Positions 13,346-22,270 of a DNA stretch of 32,615 bases are shown piece after piece. The notes under the pieces are model-generated. The model saw only the letters and a program-made list of their open reading frames with translations. It was not told the DNA's origin and searched no databases. The number at the start of each line of letters is the position of its first letter. The stretch's first letter is position 1. The translations under genes were made by a program, and so were the position numbers. Location of the stretch: assembly GCA_943787435.1 (NCBI GenBank), contig CALSMK010000030.1, positions 1 to 32,615 on the forward strand, given 5' to 3'. Source of the stretch: an uncultured Flavobacteriales bacterium (GTDB lineage Bacteria; Bacteroidota; Bacteroidia; Flavobacteriales_D; Sanyastnellaceae).

Positions 13346-13777
13346 TCAGCTGGCCTTCCTGCGAGAGGAGGGGTCAGTGGGTGAAATGACGCGGTCGGGA
13401 CGCATCTGGCCTCCCTTGTCTGCTTTTTGAGTCATTCGCAACGTGTGAATGAAGCGAGCGAAGCCATCCACCCAAGTGCCGTGAGGCGTTCCCTGAGGAA
13501 CCCAGCGCACAGGTCGACCTGAGTCCAGAAGGTCGGCCAGTTTCCTGGAGTCTGGATTGGGGTGGACCAAAAACACAGGGCGGCTGTCTAGAATGGCTTG
13601 CTCCAAGTTGGAGGTAACCAAAACCTCTGTTGGCTGGGCCTTGAGGCTCGAGAGGGTTTCTTCGAGTTGAATATCCAAAGCGGGCAGAATGGAGTCCAAA
13701 CCTTCAAAAAGGTCAGGCAATGCCTTCAGCGCATTGGGCAGGATTTCGACCCTGAAAACGGGAGAAGTGAGTACCAT
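13346..13777 (-). CDS. hypothetical protein
   Basis: A 143-aa protein that I do not recognise. I chose ATG 13777 (MVLTSPVFRVEILPNALKAL) because upstream residues from the earlier in-frame ATG at 13849 look non-coding. The N-terminal half is helical and amphipathic (LPDLFEGLDSILPAL), and the middle has alternating strand/helix character (TEVLVTSNLEQAILDSRPVF). The tail is polar and basic. There is no signal peptide or membrane helix. It is divergent from the adenylyltransferase gene at 13914. Confidence 0.55.
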   Translation of the reverse strand: MVLTSPVFRVEILPNALKALPDLFEGLDSILPALDIQLEETLSSLKAQPTEVLVTSNLEQAILDSRPVFLVHPNPDSRKLADLLDSGRPVRWVPQGTPHGTWVDGFARFIHTLRMTQKADKGGQMRPDRVISPTDPSSRRKAS

Positions 13778-13913
13778 GATGTTGACATACGCAAGGTTTC
13801 GACGAAGGTTACAGTGTTCAACTTGGAATTTGTGATGGGCGTCAACCATTCAAAGTGGATAAGCCTGAGTCTCCTTTGTTGATTGCGCCCTTGGACCTCG
13901 GAATTTCACATGA

Positions 13914-14990
13914 ATGGGGATTGCGTCGTTCCGTCCGAAACTGTTTGCCCTTTCCAATGCGAAGGAAAGGGAGGCTTGGCGCGTGTTTTCGCAGTCTCGG
14001 TCAGCCCCTCTTGACTCCAGTCGTCTGGCGGGCCAATGGAAGGAATGGTACAGATGTGAACATCCTCAAGCGGGGCCGTTGCCCACCGATGAGGTCTTGG
14101 AGTTCGCCTTTGCTGCCCGTCAGGGATCAACGGAGACCGGGAGGTATGGCACAGTGGCTTGGTACCCTTGGAGAAATCAGGCCATTCTTTTGTTAGAAAA
14201 AGAGGAGTTTATTCAAGTTCGAACCAACCGGAATCAGTTGAAAATTCGGGAGGAGGAGCAGGTCAGTTTGTCGGCCAAGAATGTTGGCGTGGTTGGCCTT
14301 TCGGTGGGACGGAGCATTGCATTGGCCCTGTCCATGGAGCGGATCGCAGGAAAGCTTCATTTGGCAGATTCAGATCAGATTGAGCTGTCCAATCTCAACC
14401 GGATGCCGTGTTCCCTTTTTGAATTGGGGACGTCCAAATTGGTGTCCACTGCGCGCGCCATTGCAGAGGTCGATCCATTCATTGAAGTCGAAGTCTGGCC
14501 CGAAGGGTTTCGTGCCGAGAACATTGGCGATTTCATGGAAAACCTGGATTTGGTGGTGGACGCATGCGATGGGTTGCAAGCCAAAGCATTGTTGAGGATG
14601 GGTGCCCGAGATCGACGCGTTCCTGTGGTCATGGAGACCAATGACCGAGGATTGATTGATGTGGAGCGCTATGACCTGGAGGAGACCCAAGATTTTTTGC
14701 ATGGCCGAGTAACGGCTGAGCAAATGAGCGAGTTGGCCAGCGGAGGATCATGGTCGCCTGAATGGCTCGACGCTTTCGTTGACTTGTCCGAAATCAGCCC
14801 TCGTGCCCAAGAGAGTTTGGCCGAAGTGGGAAAGACCTTGGCGGGTTGGCCTCAATTGCACAGCGACGTTGCCCTTGGCGCGGGCGCCGCGGCTTCCACC
14901 ATACGTCGACTCCTGCTGGGGGAAGAGATCGCCGACCAACGCATTCGATTTGATTTAAATGAGCAGCTCTCCGTCGCATATACCGCGTGA
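13914..14990 (+). CDS. ThiF/E1-like adenylyltransferase, Rv1355c-type
   Basis: A 358-aa protein of the E1/ThiF superfamily, most like the N-terminal half of mycobacterial Rv1355c-type proteins. After an N-terminal extension (FRPKLFALSNAKERE; YGTVAWYPWRNQAILL at 78-93) comes the nucleotide-binding Rossmann core: VGVVGLSVGRS (124-134) replaces the usual GxGxxG, and ADSDQIELSNLNR (151-163) supplies the acidic pair and the Arg finger. DLVVDACD and PVVMETNDRG follow. No zinc CxxC pair or catalytic-thiol loop is obvious. The nitroreductase-like second domain of Rv1355c is absent. Family logic predicts ATP-dependent adenylation of a carboxylate or protein C-terminus; the substrate is unknown. It overlaps the acyltransferase gene by 32 bp, so the two probably work together. 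Confidence 0.8.
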   Translation: MGIASFRPKLFALSNAKEREAWRVFSQSRSAPLDSSRLAGQWKEWYRCEHPQAGPLPTDEVLEFAFAARQGSTETGRYGTVAWYPWRNQAILLLEKEEFIQVRTNRNQLKIREEEQVSLSAKNVGVVGLSVGRSIALALSMERIAGKLHLADSDQIELSNLNRMPCSLFELGTSKLVSTARAIAEVDPFIEVEVWPEGFRAENIGDFMENLDLVVDACDGLQAKALLRMGARDRRVPVVMETNDRGLIDVERYDLEETQDFLHGRVTAEQMSELASGGSWSPEWLDAFVDLSEISPRAQESLAEVGKTLAGWPQLHSDVALGAGAAASTIRRLLLGEEIADQRIRFDLNEQLSVAYTA

Positions 14991-15705
14991 GTCAGTGGAC
15001 ATCGCCCGCACTTTGCGGGAGGTGACCCTACACGTTTTTCGGTCGGCTGACGACCCGAAACTCTCTGAGCGATTTGCACAGGGACACGAGGCGGTATTGC
15101 GCGCTGCGGGCATCACCAAGTTGACCTCGTTTGGGCAAGATTGGTTGGGCGATGAAAATGCGATTCTGTTTTTGCTGACCTGTCAGGATGATGAAGTGTT
15201 GTTGAGTGGAATGCGCCTTCAACGCCGTTCCGGGTATGGCAGCCTTCCCATGGAGCGTGCTGTGGGCAGTCAATACCCTGAGTTGGGCGACCACTTGGAC
15301 AACCTTCAGGATGAAGGCTGTGCTGAGTTTTGTGCGTTGTGGAGCCGAAGAGAAACGGCAGTAGCTGGCATTGCCATGTTGCCCATGGCTTGTGTCGGGT
15401 TGGGTTTGATGCCTCAATTGAACATCCGGCATGGTTTTGCTTTTATGGGGACCAACATGCGGCCGATTCAAAGGGAATTGGGCTTTACCATTTTGGAACA
15501 CATCGGTGAGGATGGGCAGTTTGATTACCCCCGACCTCCCATCCGTTCTGAGGTGGGGCATTTCTGCCATCCAGAAAGCCTGAATGACGCCGCAGAAGAT
15601 GTGCAACTGATGGCGCGTCGGGCTGCAGAAGAGCCGAATCATACGCACAGCATGGACGGTCGTTTCCATCGCATCCATTACCGGGTGGAGAACCACATCG
15701 CCTAA
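14959..15705 (+). CDS. GNAT-like N-acyltransferase
   Basis: A 248-aa soluble protein with a GNAT/acyl-amino-acid-synthase-like pattern: a variable N-terminus, an acidic strand-turn EVLLSGMRLQRRSG (near 80-93), SLPMERAVGSQYPEL, then EFCALWSRRETAV (near 122-134). The helix-rich block GLGLMPQLNIRHGFAFMG and RELGFTILEHIGE correspond to the acyl-CoA-binding and C-terminal core. The acyl donor and acceptor are not evident. A GTG at 14995 is an alternative start that would avoid overlap with the upstream gene. The stop TAA overlaps the next start by one base (TAATG at 15703-15707). This gene sits between the adenylyltransferase and a sensor kinase, which suggests a shared product or signal. Confidence 0.6.
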   Translation: MSSSPSHIPRESVDIARTLREVTLHVFRSADDPKLSERFAQGHEAVLRAAGITKLTSFGQDWLGDENAILFLLTCQDDEVLLSGMRLQRRSGYGSLPMERAVGSQYPELGDHLDNLQDEGCAEFCALWSRRETAVAGIAMLPMACVGLGLMPQLNIRHGFAFMGTNMRPIQRELGFTILEHIGEDGQFDYPRPPIRSEVGHFCHPESLNDAAEDVQLMARRAAEEPNHTHSMDGRFHRIHYRVENHIA

Positions 15706-17885
15706 TGGGCGTTCGTCCGATATACGGACGCATGCGGGGATGGGTGTGGATTGCCCTGGCATTCACCTGGTGTTTACAGGGGTGTTCGGAAGGCGCAACG
15801 GAACGGAAAGTAGACGCTTTAGAGCTGATGGCACTGGAGGACGTGGACGGAACGCTCAGGCCCGATGAGGTCCATTTGAGAGCCCAGCTTTTGCAGCCTT
15901 TGGAAGGAGAACAGCCCAATTTGGGCATGCGCAATTCAGCCTACTGGGTGAAGGTGTCGGGTTGGCAAGGTGCCCCAAGGAATGCACGCATCATCCTCGA
16001 CAATCCGACGGTGGACTCCATAGATGCGGTGATTTTGGATGGCCCAAGGGTGCTTGGTCGTCAACGGTCAGGTGCGGCTTATGGCAAGACAGAGGACTTG
16101 ATTCCCACCTTCAATTTGCCATTAAATGTGGACCATGAACTTTGGTTCAGGGTGAGGAGCACAAAGCCATTGGTTCTGCCATTCACTTTGACCCAAGTGG
16201 ACCGTGTCAAGACCATGCGGGTGCAGCGAGACTTGGCGTTGGCGCTTTACACAGGCATCGTATTGGCCATCCTGATTTACAATTGTTTTTTGGCATTCAG
16301 CACCGGACAGCAGGCTTATTTCAGTTATGTGTTGGTGGTGCTCACAGTGGGATTGGTGCAGTGGAGTTTCAATGGCTATGACCGCTTGATTTGGGGGCAC
16401 ATTCCTTGGTTGGCCAGAAATGGTTTGACGATCATGGGTGCGTCATCGGGGCTAGCAGCGTTGATTTTTGCCCGAGAATTCTTGGAGGTCAGGCGGTACA
16501 CCCCGAAGTGGAACCGATGGATTCAAGGCCTCTTGGTCATCTATGCTTCGGCCTTGCTGGCGGCCCTTGTTGAATCAGCCACTTTTGGCGTATAACTTGG
16601 TCAATTTGGGGGCGTTGTCTGCGCCGGCGATGATCGTGTTGTCATTGATCAGCTGGCGGCGGGGAAACACATCGGCCCTCTGGTTTTTTGTGGCTTGGCT
16701 CATTTTTTTGGTGGCTGTCACCACACAAGCGCTTCGAGATTTTGGGGTCTTGCCTTCCACTCCTGTAACGGCATTGTTTATGCCCCTGGGTACCGTCTTT
16801 GAAATGCTGTTGCTCAGCTTTGCCTTGGGCAACAGGATTAACCTGCTCAAGCGGTCGTCAGATGCGGCCAACGCCAAAGCCTTGGCGGCCTCTTTGGAAA
16901 ACGAGCGCATTGTGAAGCAGCAGAATGCCGAGTTGGAAATGCGGGTCCAGCACCGCACCGAGGCTTTGGGTCAAGCAAACGCAGAATTGTCGGGGGCGCT
17001 GGATGAATTGAAGGGTGCCCAAGACCAGTTGATTCAAACTGAAAAGTTGGCGTCATTGGGTCAAATGACAGCGGGCATCGCCCATGAGCTCAACAACCCC
17101 ATCAATTACGTCCAAAGCAATGCCACATCGCTGCGCAGGGACATCGAAGAGCTCATCGAGATTGTCGACGCTTACTCGGAGGCGTTTGCCGCCATGGCAG
17201 AAGGGGCCCATGGCGCCCAAGCCATGGCTGAAGCTGCCGCTGAGAAGTCCAGGAAATTGGACTTGGACTTTTTGAAAGAGAAAGCCGGCAATTGGTGGCG
17301 GGCATCTTGGAGGGCGCTGATCGCACCACAAAAATTGTCGGTGGCTTGAGGGTTTTTGGACGAATGGATGGTGACAAGCCCGTGAAGGCATCTTTGGCGG
17401 AATTGCTGGAAGCCAGCATCACAGTGTTGGGGAACCGCGCGAGAAGCAAAGCGAAAATCGAAGTGTCTCTCAGAAGATGTGCCTGAGCTGTGGTGTCAAA
17501 GCGGAAAGTTGAGTCAGGTCTTCATGAACATCGTGGTGAACGCGGTTCAAGCCACGGAGAGCCGCTGGTCGGATGCCGAGCAGCGCATCGTGCGGGTGGA
17601 ATTGAAGCACCTCATGGCCATGGGGGAAGGTGTGAACACTTTGGAGGTGCGGTTCAGGACAATGGCACTGGGATGGATGAGGAGACCCGTCAGCGGGTAT
17701 TTGACCCTTTCTATACCACCAAAGATGTGGGCAAGGGAACGGGCTTGGGCTTGAGCATTGTCAAGGGCATTCTCGATGACCACGGCGCCCAAGTAGAAGT
17801 GGAAAGCACCATGGGGGATGGCACCACATTCATTCTGACCTTTCCGATCACCGATGAGGCGCAAACCAAAACGGAGGCGGCCTGA
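15705..17885 (+). pseudogene. 7TMR-DISM sensor histidine kinase, frameshifted
   Basis: About 725 aa over five frame pieces. A lipoprotein-like signal from the second Met at 15732 (WCLQGC) leads into a 7TMR-DISM extracellular domain (about residues 40-160; RNSAYWVKVSGW), seven hydrophobic segments, a coiled coil, the HisKA H-box [20 protein letters not shown] at about 17046-17105, and an HATPase domain with N-box VFMNIVVNAVQA, G1 DNGTGMDEE, F-box FDPFYTTKD and G2 GTGLGLSIV. Frame changes are needed near 16570, 17295, 17470 and 17660. All catalytic motifs survive, so sequence error is more likely than decay. The start codon overlaps the acyltransferase stop. It probably passes phosphate to the receiver proteins just downstream. 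Confidence 0.88.
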
Positions 17886-17905
17886 CTTTGCATTGAACTG
17901 AAAGC

Positions 17906-18504
17906 ATGGCAGAGGAGACCATACGCGTCCTCTACCTCGATGACGAGGAGCCCAACTTGTTTTCGTTCAAGGCGGCCTTTCGCCGGGACTTTGAGGTGCA
18001 CACCTGCGACGAGCCCCACAAGGCGGTGCGCCTGCTCGACGATGCGCAGTTTCCACGTGGTGCTCAGCGACCAGCGCATGCCGCGGATCAGCGGGGTGGA
18101 GTTTTTTGAGCTCATCATGCCCGACCACCCGGATGTGTCCAGCCGCATCCTCGTGACGGGTTATGCCGACACCGATGCCGTCGTGGACGCGATCAACAAG
18201 GGGCAGGTCTACCGTTTTGTCTCCAAGCCGTGGAATGAGGAGGAGCTGCGTGAACGTGTCATCCAAGTTCGGGTTACGACCTGAACCGATCTCGAGGGTC
18301 AGCAACGCTCGAGCAGGCCACGCAGGTGCTTGGCGGCCTGATGGAGGGCCTTGTGGGCGACCTCGATCGAGGCTGACTGCGGATTTGAGTTGGCAGGCCG
18401 TGGGGCCGACCGCTAGCCCAAGAGCTGTCGCTTCTCAAGGGCAGGATGATGGAGGAGCGCACCCGATACGGAGGTGGGTGGAGTTGCAAAATTCACGCAA
18501 ATAA
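17906..18504 (+). pseudogene. response regulator with receiver domain and C-terminal extension, frameshifted
   Basis: The receiver domain begins VLYLDDEEPNLFSF, with the acidic pair near residues 11-12. After a frame change at TTT near 18050 (one base too many) it continues HVVLSDQRMPRISG, containing the phospho-acceptor Asp, then LVTGYADTDAV and RFVSKPW with the conserved Lys. Beyond 18270 the frame changes again: GYDLNR then ATQVLGGLMEGLVGDL indicate a helical tail. Further breaks bring it to VELQNSRK and a stop at 18502-18504. No DNA-binding domain is seen. It starts 20 bp after the kinase stop, so it is the likely partner of that kinase. Confidence 0.75.
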
Positions 18505-18561
18505 GTATCGAGAAGTCTGTCCTACAGAGGGTTTAGATTCTGTTTCCGATATTGAGAATGG

Positions 18562-18991
18562 ATGTCCAAAGCGCTTGAATTTTGGTTGGTCGATGACAAC
18601 GAAATCGACCGCGTGGTCAATGGTCGGCTCATCGAGGCGGCCTTTGGTGCCCGTCCAAGTCGTTCAAAGATGGTCCCACTTTCTTGGAGGCATTGTCTCA
18701 AGATTCCGGGGTAGAGGAGGACGATTTGCGGCCTGGTTCTGCCCTTGGCCGACGCGTCGTCTGGTATTGCTCGACATCAAAATGCCGGGGCTCGATGGAT
18801 TCGGTGTCCTCGAGCGCATGGAGATGTATCCCACCACCGCCTTGTCCCGCACGACGATGTTCATGCTGAGCGCCACCCTGGACCCCGAAGAATTGCGCCG
18901 CGCAGAGGGCCACCCCATTGTGGAGGCCCTGCTGCCCAAGCCGCTCGACATCCACCAGCTTCGCGGCTGGCTGGAACAGGTCCGCCGCTGA
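18562..18991 (+). pseudogene. single-domain response regulator, frameshifted
   Basis: From ATG 18562 the protein reads MSKALEFWLVDDNEIDRVVN, with the acidic Asp pair of a CheY-like receiver. Frame changes near 18655 and 18740 are needed to reach PTFLEALSQDSGVEEDDL, then LVLLDIKMPGLDGFGVLERM (phospho-acceptor Asp), FMLSATLDPEE and LLPKPLD (conserved Lys). It ends with a helix at GWLEQVRR. The length, about 143 aa, is that of a stand-alone receiver. It is the second receiver in the cluster, so a branched or relayed pathway is possible. Confidence 0.75.
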
Positions 18992-19003
18992 TTCCCCTTC
19001 GTT

Positions 19004-20090
19004 TCAGAGGTACTTGAAGTCCTCGCCGGGCTTGATGTTTTGCAGGGTCTCGTAGATGAGGCGGATGCAGTCTTCGACGTCCTGCTTGTGCACCATCTCA
19101 ACGGTGGTGTGCATGTAGCGCAAGGGCAGGGAAATCAATGCGCTCGGCACGCCCTGGTTGGAGTACGCAAAGGCGTCCGTGTCCGTGCCGGTGAAACGGC
19201 TGGCCGCCATGCGCTGCAAGGGGAGTTTGTTGGCGTCTGCCGTGTCGATGATGCGTTGCAGCAGGTTGTTTTGGACCGCGGGGCCGTAGGTCACGCCCGG
19301 GCCTTTGCCGGCAGCCACGTCGCCCTGCTCGATCTTGTTCATCATCGGGGTGTGCGTGCAGTGCGTGACGTCGGTGACGATGGCCACGTCGGGCTGAATG
19401 CGCTCGGCGATCATTTGGGCGCCGCGCAAGCCAATCTCCTCTTGCACGCTGTTGGTGATGTACAGGCCAAAAGGCAGCTTCACTTTGTTTTCTTGCAGCA
19501 TGCGGGCCACCTCGGCGATCATGAATCCACCGGCGCGGTTGTCGAGTGCACGGCCCACGTACCACTGCTTGTTGAGCAGCATGAAGGTGTCCTCGTAGGT
19601 CACGACGCACCCGACGTGGATGCCCATCTTCTCACCTCAGCCTTGTCTTTGGCACCGACGTCCAAGAAGATGTTCTTCAGCGTGGGGCGCGCTTCTTTGC
19701 CGGCTGTGCGGGTGTGGATGGCAGGCCAGCCAAAGACGGCCTTGACGGTTCCCTTTGGGGTGTGGATGTCCACGCGCTTGGACGGGGCGATTTGGTGGTC
19801 GCTGCCGCCGTTGCGTCGCAAGTAGATGAAGCCGTCGCTGGTGATGTAGTGCACGAACCAGCTGATTTCGTCGGCGTGCGCCTCGATGACCACCTTGTAT
19901 TCGGCCTCGGGATTGATGACGCCCACGACGGTGCCATACGTGTCCACGATGTGCTCATCGATGTAGGGCTTGACGTAGTCGAGCCACAGTCTTCTGACCG
20001 GCACTTTCGAAAGCCGGTGGGCGAGGGGTTGTTGAGGTAAGCCTCCAGAAACTGCTCTGAGGCGCGCGTGATGATTTTCTTCTTGGCCAT
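19004..20090 (-). pseudogene. M42-family glutamyl/leucyl-type aminopeptidase, frameshifted
   Basis: About 360 aa of a co-catalytic metallopeptidase. The N-terminus MAKKKIITRASEQFLEAYLN at 20090 is followed by NNPSPTGF. Two one-base insertions near 19995-20015 and one missing base near 19635 interrupt the frame. Metal-ligand blocks are visible in order: EAHADEISW (His, and Asp nearby), GRALDNRAGG (bridging Asp), NSVQEEIGLRGA (catalytic and binding Glu), VTDVTH (Asp) and LRYMHTTVEM (last His). M42 enzymes are cytosolic dodecameric aminopeptidases in peptide turnover. All ligands remain, so the breaks are probably sequence errors. It converges on the second response regulator with a 12-bp gap. 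Confidence 0.88.
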
Positions 20091-20220
20091 TGCAGGGGCG
20101 AAAGTAAGCCTCTACTGGGGTCTCAGTCTGCGAAAGGGCATTGGGTTGTGCCCAAAGAATGACGGGTTGTGTGCGAGTATAAACTCACCTCTCAGATTTG
20201 TAGGAGATATCTTACCTTTG

Positions 20221-20518
20221 TGTCAGATTATAACTTGAAGTTTGTAGGCATCTTTTCGAATTTTCGCTTAAAGAACTGTACCTAAGGCAAGTAGGTTTAG
20301 TTTGGGGTAGGACTGCTGGCTTCGTCAGCGACACAACCCAAGGCCAAGTGAGTGAAGAAGTTTTATCCAGTACCGTTGACAATGTTTGTTCATGCAGGAC
20401 GCATTGAGGTTCAAGGGAGGCTCAAGTTTGATTTCTCGGAAATGACTGCAAAGTCATCTTCGGTTCTACGCGAAGAAGCGACTCTGCCCCAACGGGGGTG
20501 AGTCGCTTCTCTTTTTTT
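20221..20518 (+). ncRNA. candidate structured non-coding RNA ending in an intrinsic terminator
   Basis: 20091-20541 has no protein gene, yet it ends in a strong plus-strand terminator although the last plus-strand gene stops at 18991 and an opposite-strand gene intervenes. TACCTTTG at 20213-20220 matches the Bacteroidota -7 consensus TAnnTTTG, though I see no good -33 element. Inside the region, TTGGG/CCCAA arms near 20300-20342 enclose GCTG-GCTTCGT-CAGC. Two perfect hairpins (20442-20457 and 20458-20475) directly precede the terminator. The 5' end is a guess. It does not match what I remember of tmRNA, RNase P RNA or SRP RNA; a 6S-like RNA is possible. Confidence 0.45.
20475..20518 (+). terminator. 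strong intrinsic terminator
   Basis: Stem GAAGCGACTC (20475-20484) pairs perfectly with GAGTCGCTTC (20500-20509). An inner CCCC/GGGG helix is closed by AAC, and seven T follow at 20512-20518. The T-run fits plus-strand transcription only. No plus-strand protein gene ends here. Confidence 0.85.
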
Positions 20519-20583
20519 GGGCCATTCAATTCTAAACAAGGATGCACCGAAATGATCGCGCTAAGAATCGCAGGAAAGAGCCG

Positions 20584-21363
20584 TCAGGGTTTGGGTTCAG
20601 TAAAGACGTAAAGCAACAAGTGCGTCTTCTTTTTGGAATTCAGTTCAGATGGGCCCGTGTAGATGTACTGGGTTGTCAATTCTGGGTGGGATTCCATGAA
20701 TGCGTTGACCGTGGCTTCCCAAGTGAGTTTATCTGCCAAGAATGGGAAGTCGAATTTGTAGATGCCGCGCACCACTTCTTTCCCTTCAACAGGCGCTCGC
20801 CCTTGGGCAAAGGTTTGGTCCGAGAAATTCCAAATGGAGATCGAAGTCAATGCCGTCAGGACAGCCCCAATGGCGATGGCCAAGACCACTGGCTTTGTGG
20901 GTGACCAAGAAACCGGGCCTTCATCTGAAATGGGCACGTGCTTGAAGACAATCCAGGATGCAATCAGCACAATCCAAAAGAGTCCGTGCTCCAAAAGTTG
21001 GAAGCGGTCTCCAAATACTTGGTCGCCAATGGAGAACAGGCTAAATAGAGTCACAGAAGCAAGGATGGCCCTGAAGAACCAAGTGTCGGTGATCGTTTCG
21101 TCTCCCTTTCGCAGGCTCAAAAGAGCGACCAAGTAGAGCGAAAAGTTCACGGCCTCCAATGCGGACACCCCGGCAAGGGCCGTGGTGGCAAAAAGAGGAT
21201 CCTTGAGTCCGAGGGAGCCGAAGAATTTGATGAAAAGGGCAAAGAAGTCCTTGCCTACCCAGAGGAACTGCACATCAGGAATGATTTTGTCGACCACACT
21301 CAGGCCCCAGAAGAGGGTCCAGAAAACAAGGATGGTGGCGCGGAGGATTTTGCGTTCGTTCAT
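20584..21363 (-). CDS. membrane protein of unknown function (paralogue B)
   Basis: A 259-aa protein with about five hydrophobic segments in the first two thirds (VFWTLFWGLSVVDKIIP, then FLWVGKDFFALFIKFFG) and a soluble C-terminal domain of about 90 aa (YKFDFPFLADKLTWEATVNA). The segment SLFSIGDQVFGDRFQLLEHG matches the corresponding segment of its upstream neighbour closely, and the C-terminal half also aligns (IYTGPSELNSKKKTHLLLYV). I do not recognise the family. Its ATG overlaps the stop of that neighbour by four bases (ATGA at 21360-21363), so the two are probably co-translated. Confidence 0.8.
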   Translation of the reverse strand: MNERKILRATILVFWTLFWGLSVVDKIIPDVQFLWVGKDFFALFIKFFGSLGLKDPLFATTALAGVSALEAVNFSLYLVALLSLRKGDETITDTWFFRAILASVTLFSLFSIGDQVFGDRFQLLEHGLFWIVLIASWIVFKHVPISDEGPVSWSPTKPVVLAIAIGAVLTALTSISIWNFSDQTFAQGRAPVEGKEVVRGIYKFDFPFLADKLTWEATVNAFMESHPELTTQYIYTGPSELNSKKKTHLLLYVFTEPKP

Positions 21364-22160
21364 GGCCGGTTTTCTGTCATGATGTAAAAAATGAGGGCGT
21401 CCGCCTTTTTCAATCGAAGCGGTTTAGGAACCGTGTAGATGTGTTGGATGGACTCGTTGGGGTGGGACGCTTTGAATTGCGCAAGCGTGTTTTCGAACAC
21501 AGTGCTGCCGCCCAAGAAGGGGAAAGCGACCTTGTAGATGTGATCTCCAACTTGCTCAGCTTCGATCCCATCTGTGCGCAAATGAAAGTCGCTTGTGTTG
21601 TGTTGAAAGATGGCCGTGGCTGTGGCCATGATTAGCACGGCAGAGACTGCGGTTGCCGTGATCCATTGACCCCTTGGAAGGGTTGTGGTGCCATGCGATG
21701 GGGTGGATTCCAGCCGGATAAAGACCACCCAAGACATCAGTGAAATGAACCAAAACAGCGTGTGCTCAAGCAGTTCAAATCGATCGCCAAACCAGTGGTC
21801 GCCAATCGAGAAGAACGTGAAGGTGCCCAGGGTGAGAAGGGTTCCAAAGAAGGACCAGCGCCTCGAGGCTGAGGTGTTGCGCTGAATTTCAAAAACCAAG
21901 GCTCCACAGAAAAACACAAGTGCAAATGCTTCTAAAGCACCCGCAAAGGCGAGGGCAACGTTGGCAACGTCGGGTGAACCCAGTCCCGTTGATTCGAAGT
22001 ATTTCTGAAATTGGGCAAAGCGGTCTCGGCCCACCCAGAGAAAATGGGCGCCACCGACCACTTTGTCGATGAGGTTAAATAGCCAGAAAACCGACCAGTA
22101 GAGCAGTATGGCATACCGCACCAATTGATGGGTTGCAGAGGGGCGTTGATCAGGGTCCAT
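21360..22160 (-). CDS. membrane protein of unknown function (paralogue A)
   Basis: A 266-aa protein, paralogous to the next gene over its whole length. The start is ATG 22160 (MDPDQRPSATHQLVRYAILL); an earlier in-frame ATG at 22277 would overlap the divergent sirtuin. Features are LFNLIDKVVGGAHFLWVGRD near residue 30, several membrane helices, the shared block FFSIGDHWFGDRFELLEHTL, and a C-terminal soluble domain (DHIYKVAFPFLGGSTVFENT; ESIQHIYTVPKPL). The Trp-Val-Gly-Arg/Lys-Asp and IGDxxFGDRF blocks are the best family signatures. The function is unknown. The pair is divergent from the sirtuin across 110 bp. Confidence 0.8.
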   Translation of the reverse strand: MDPDQRPSATHQLVRYAILLYWSVFWLFNLIDKVVGGAHFLWVGRDRFAQFQKYFESTGLGSPDVANVALAFAGALEAFALVFFCGALVFEIQRNTSASRRWSFFGTLLTLGTFTFFSIGDHWFGDRFELLEHTLFWFISLMSWVVFIRLESTPSHGTTTLPRGQWITATAVSAVLIMATATAIFQHNTSDFHLRTDGIEAEQVGDHIYKVAFPFLGGSTVFENTLAQFKASHPNESIQHIYTVPKPLRLKKADALIFYIMTENRP

Positions 22161-22270
22161 ATTGAGGGTTGGAGAGAGGAAAGCTAAGAGAGATATGGAG
22201 GCATTCGAAGTGCATGAAGGAAGGTTCTCCTTACCTGGGTTTGGACGATTCTTTGGCCGAAATTGCTGGC

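Noticed and set aside
20359-20499. Short plus-strand ORF (about 39 codons) running into the terminator stem
   Set aside because: It has no recognisable motif and crosses the hairpins; a structured RNA explains the region better.
20542-20904. 120-aa plus-strand ORF after the terminator
   Set aside because: It overlaps the opposite strand of a clear membrane-protein gene and is low in protein-like character.
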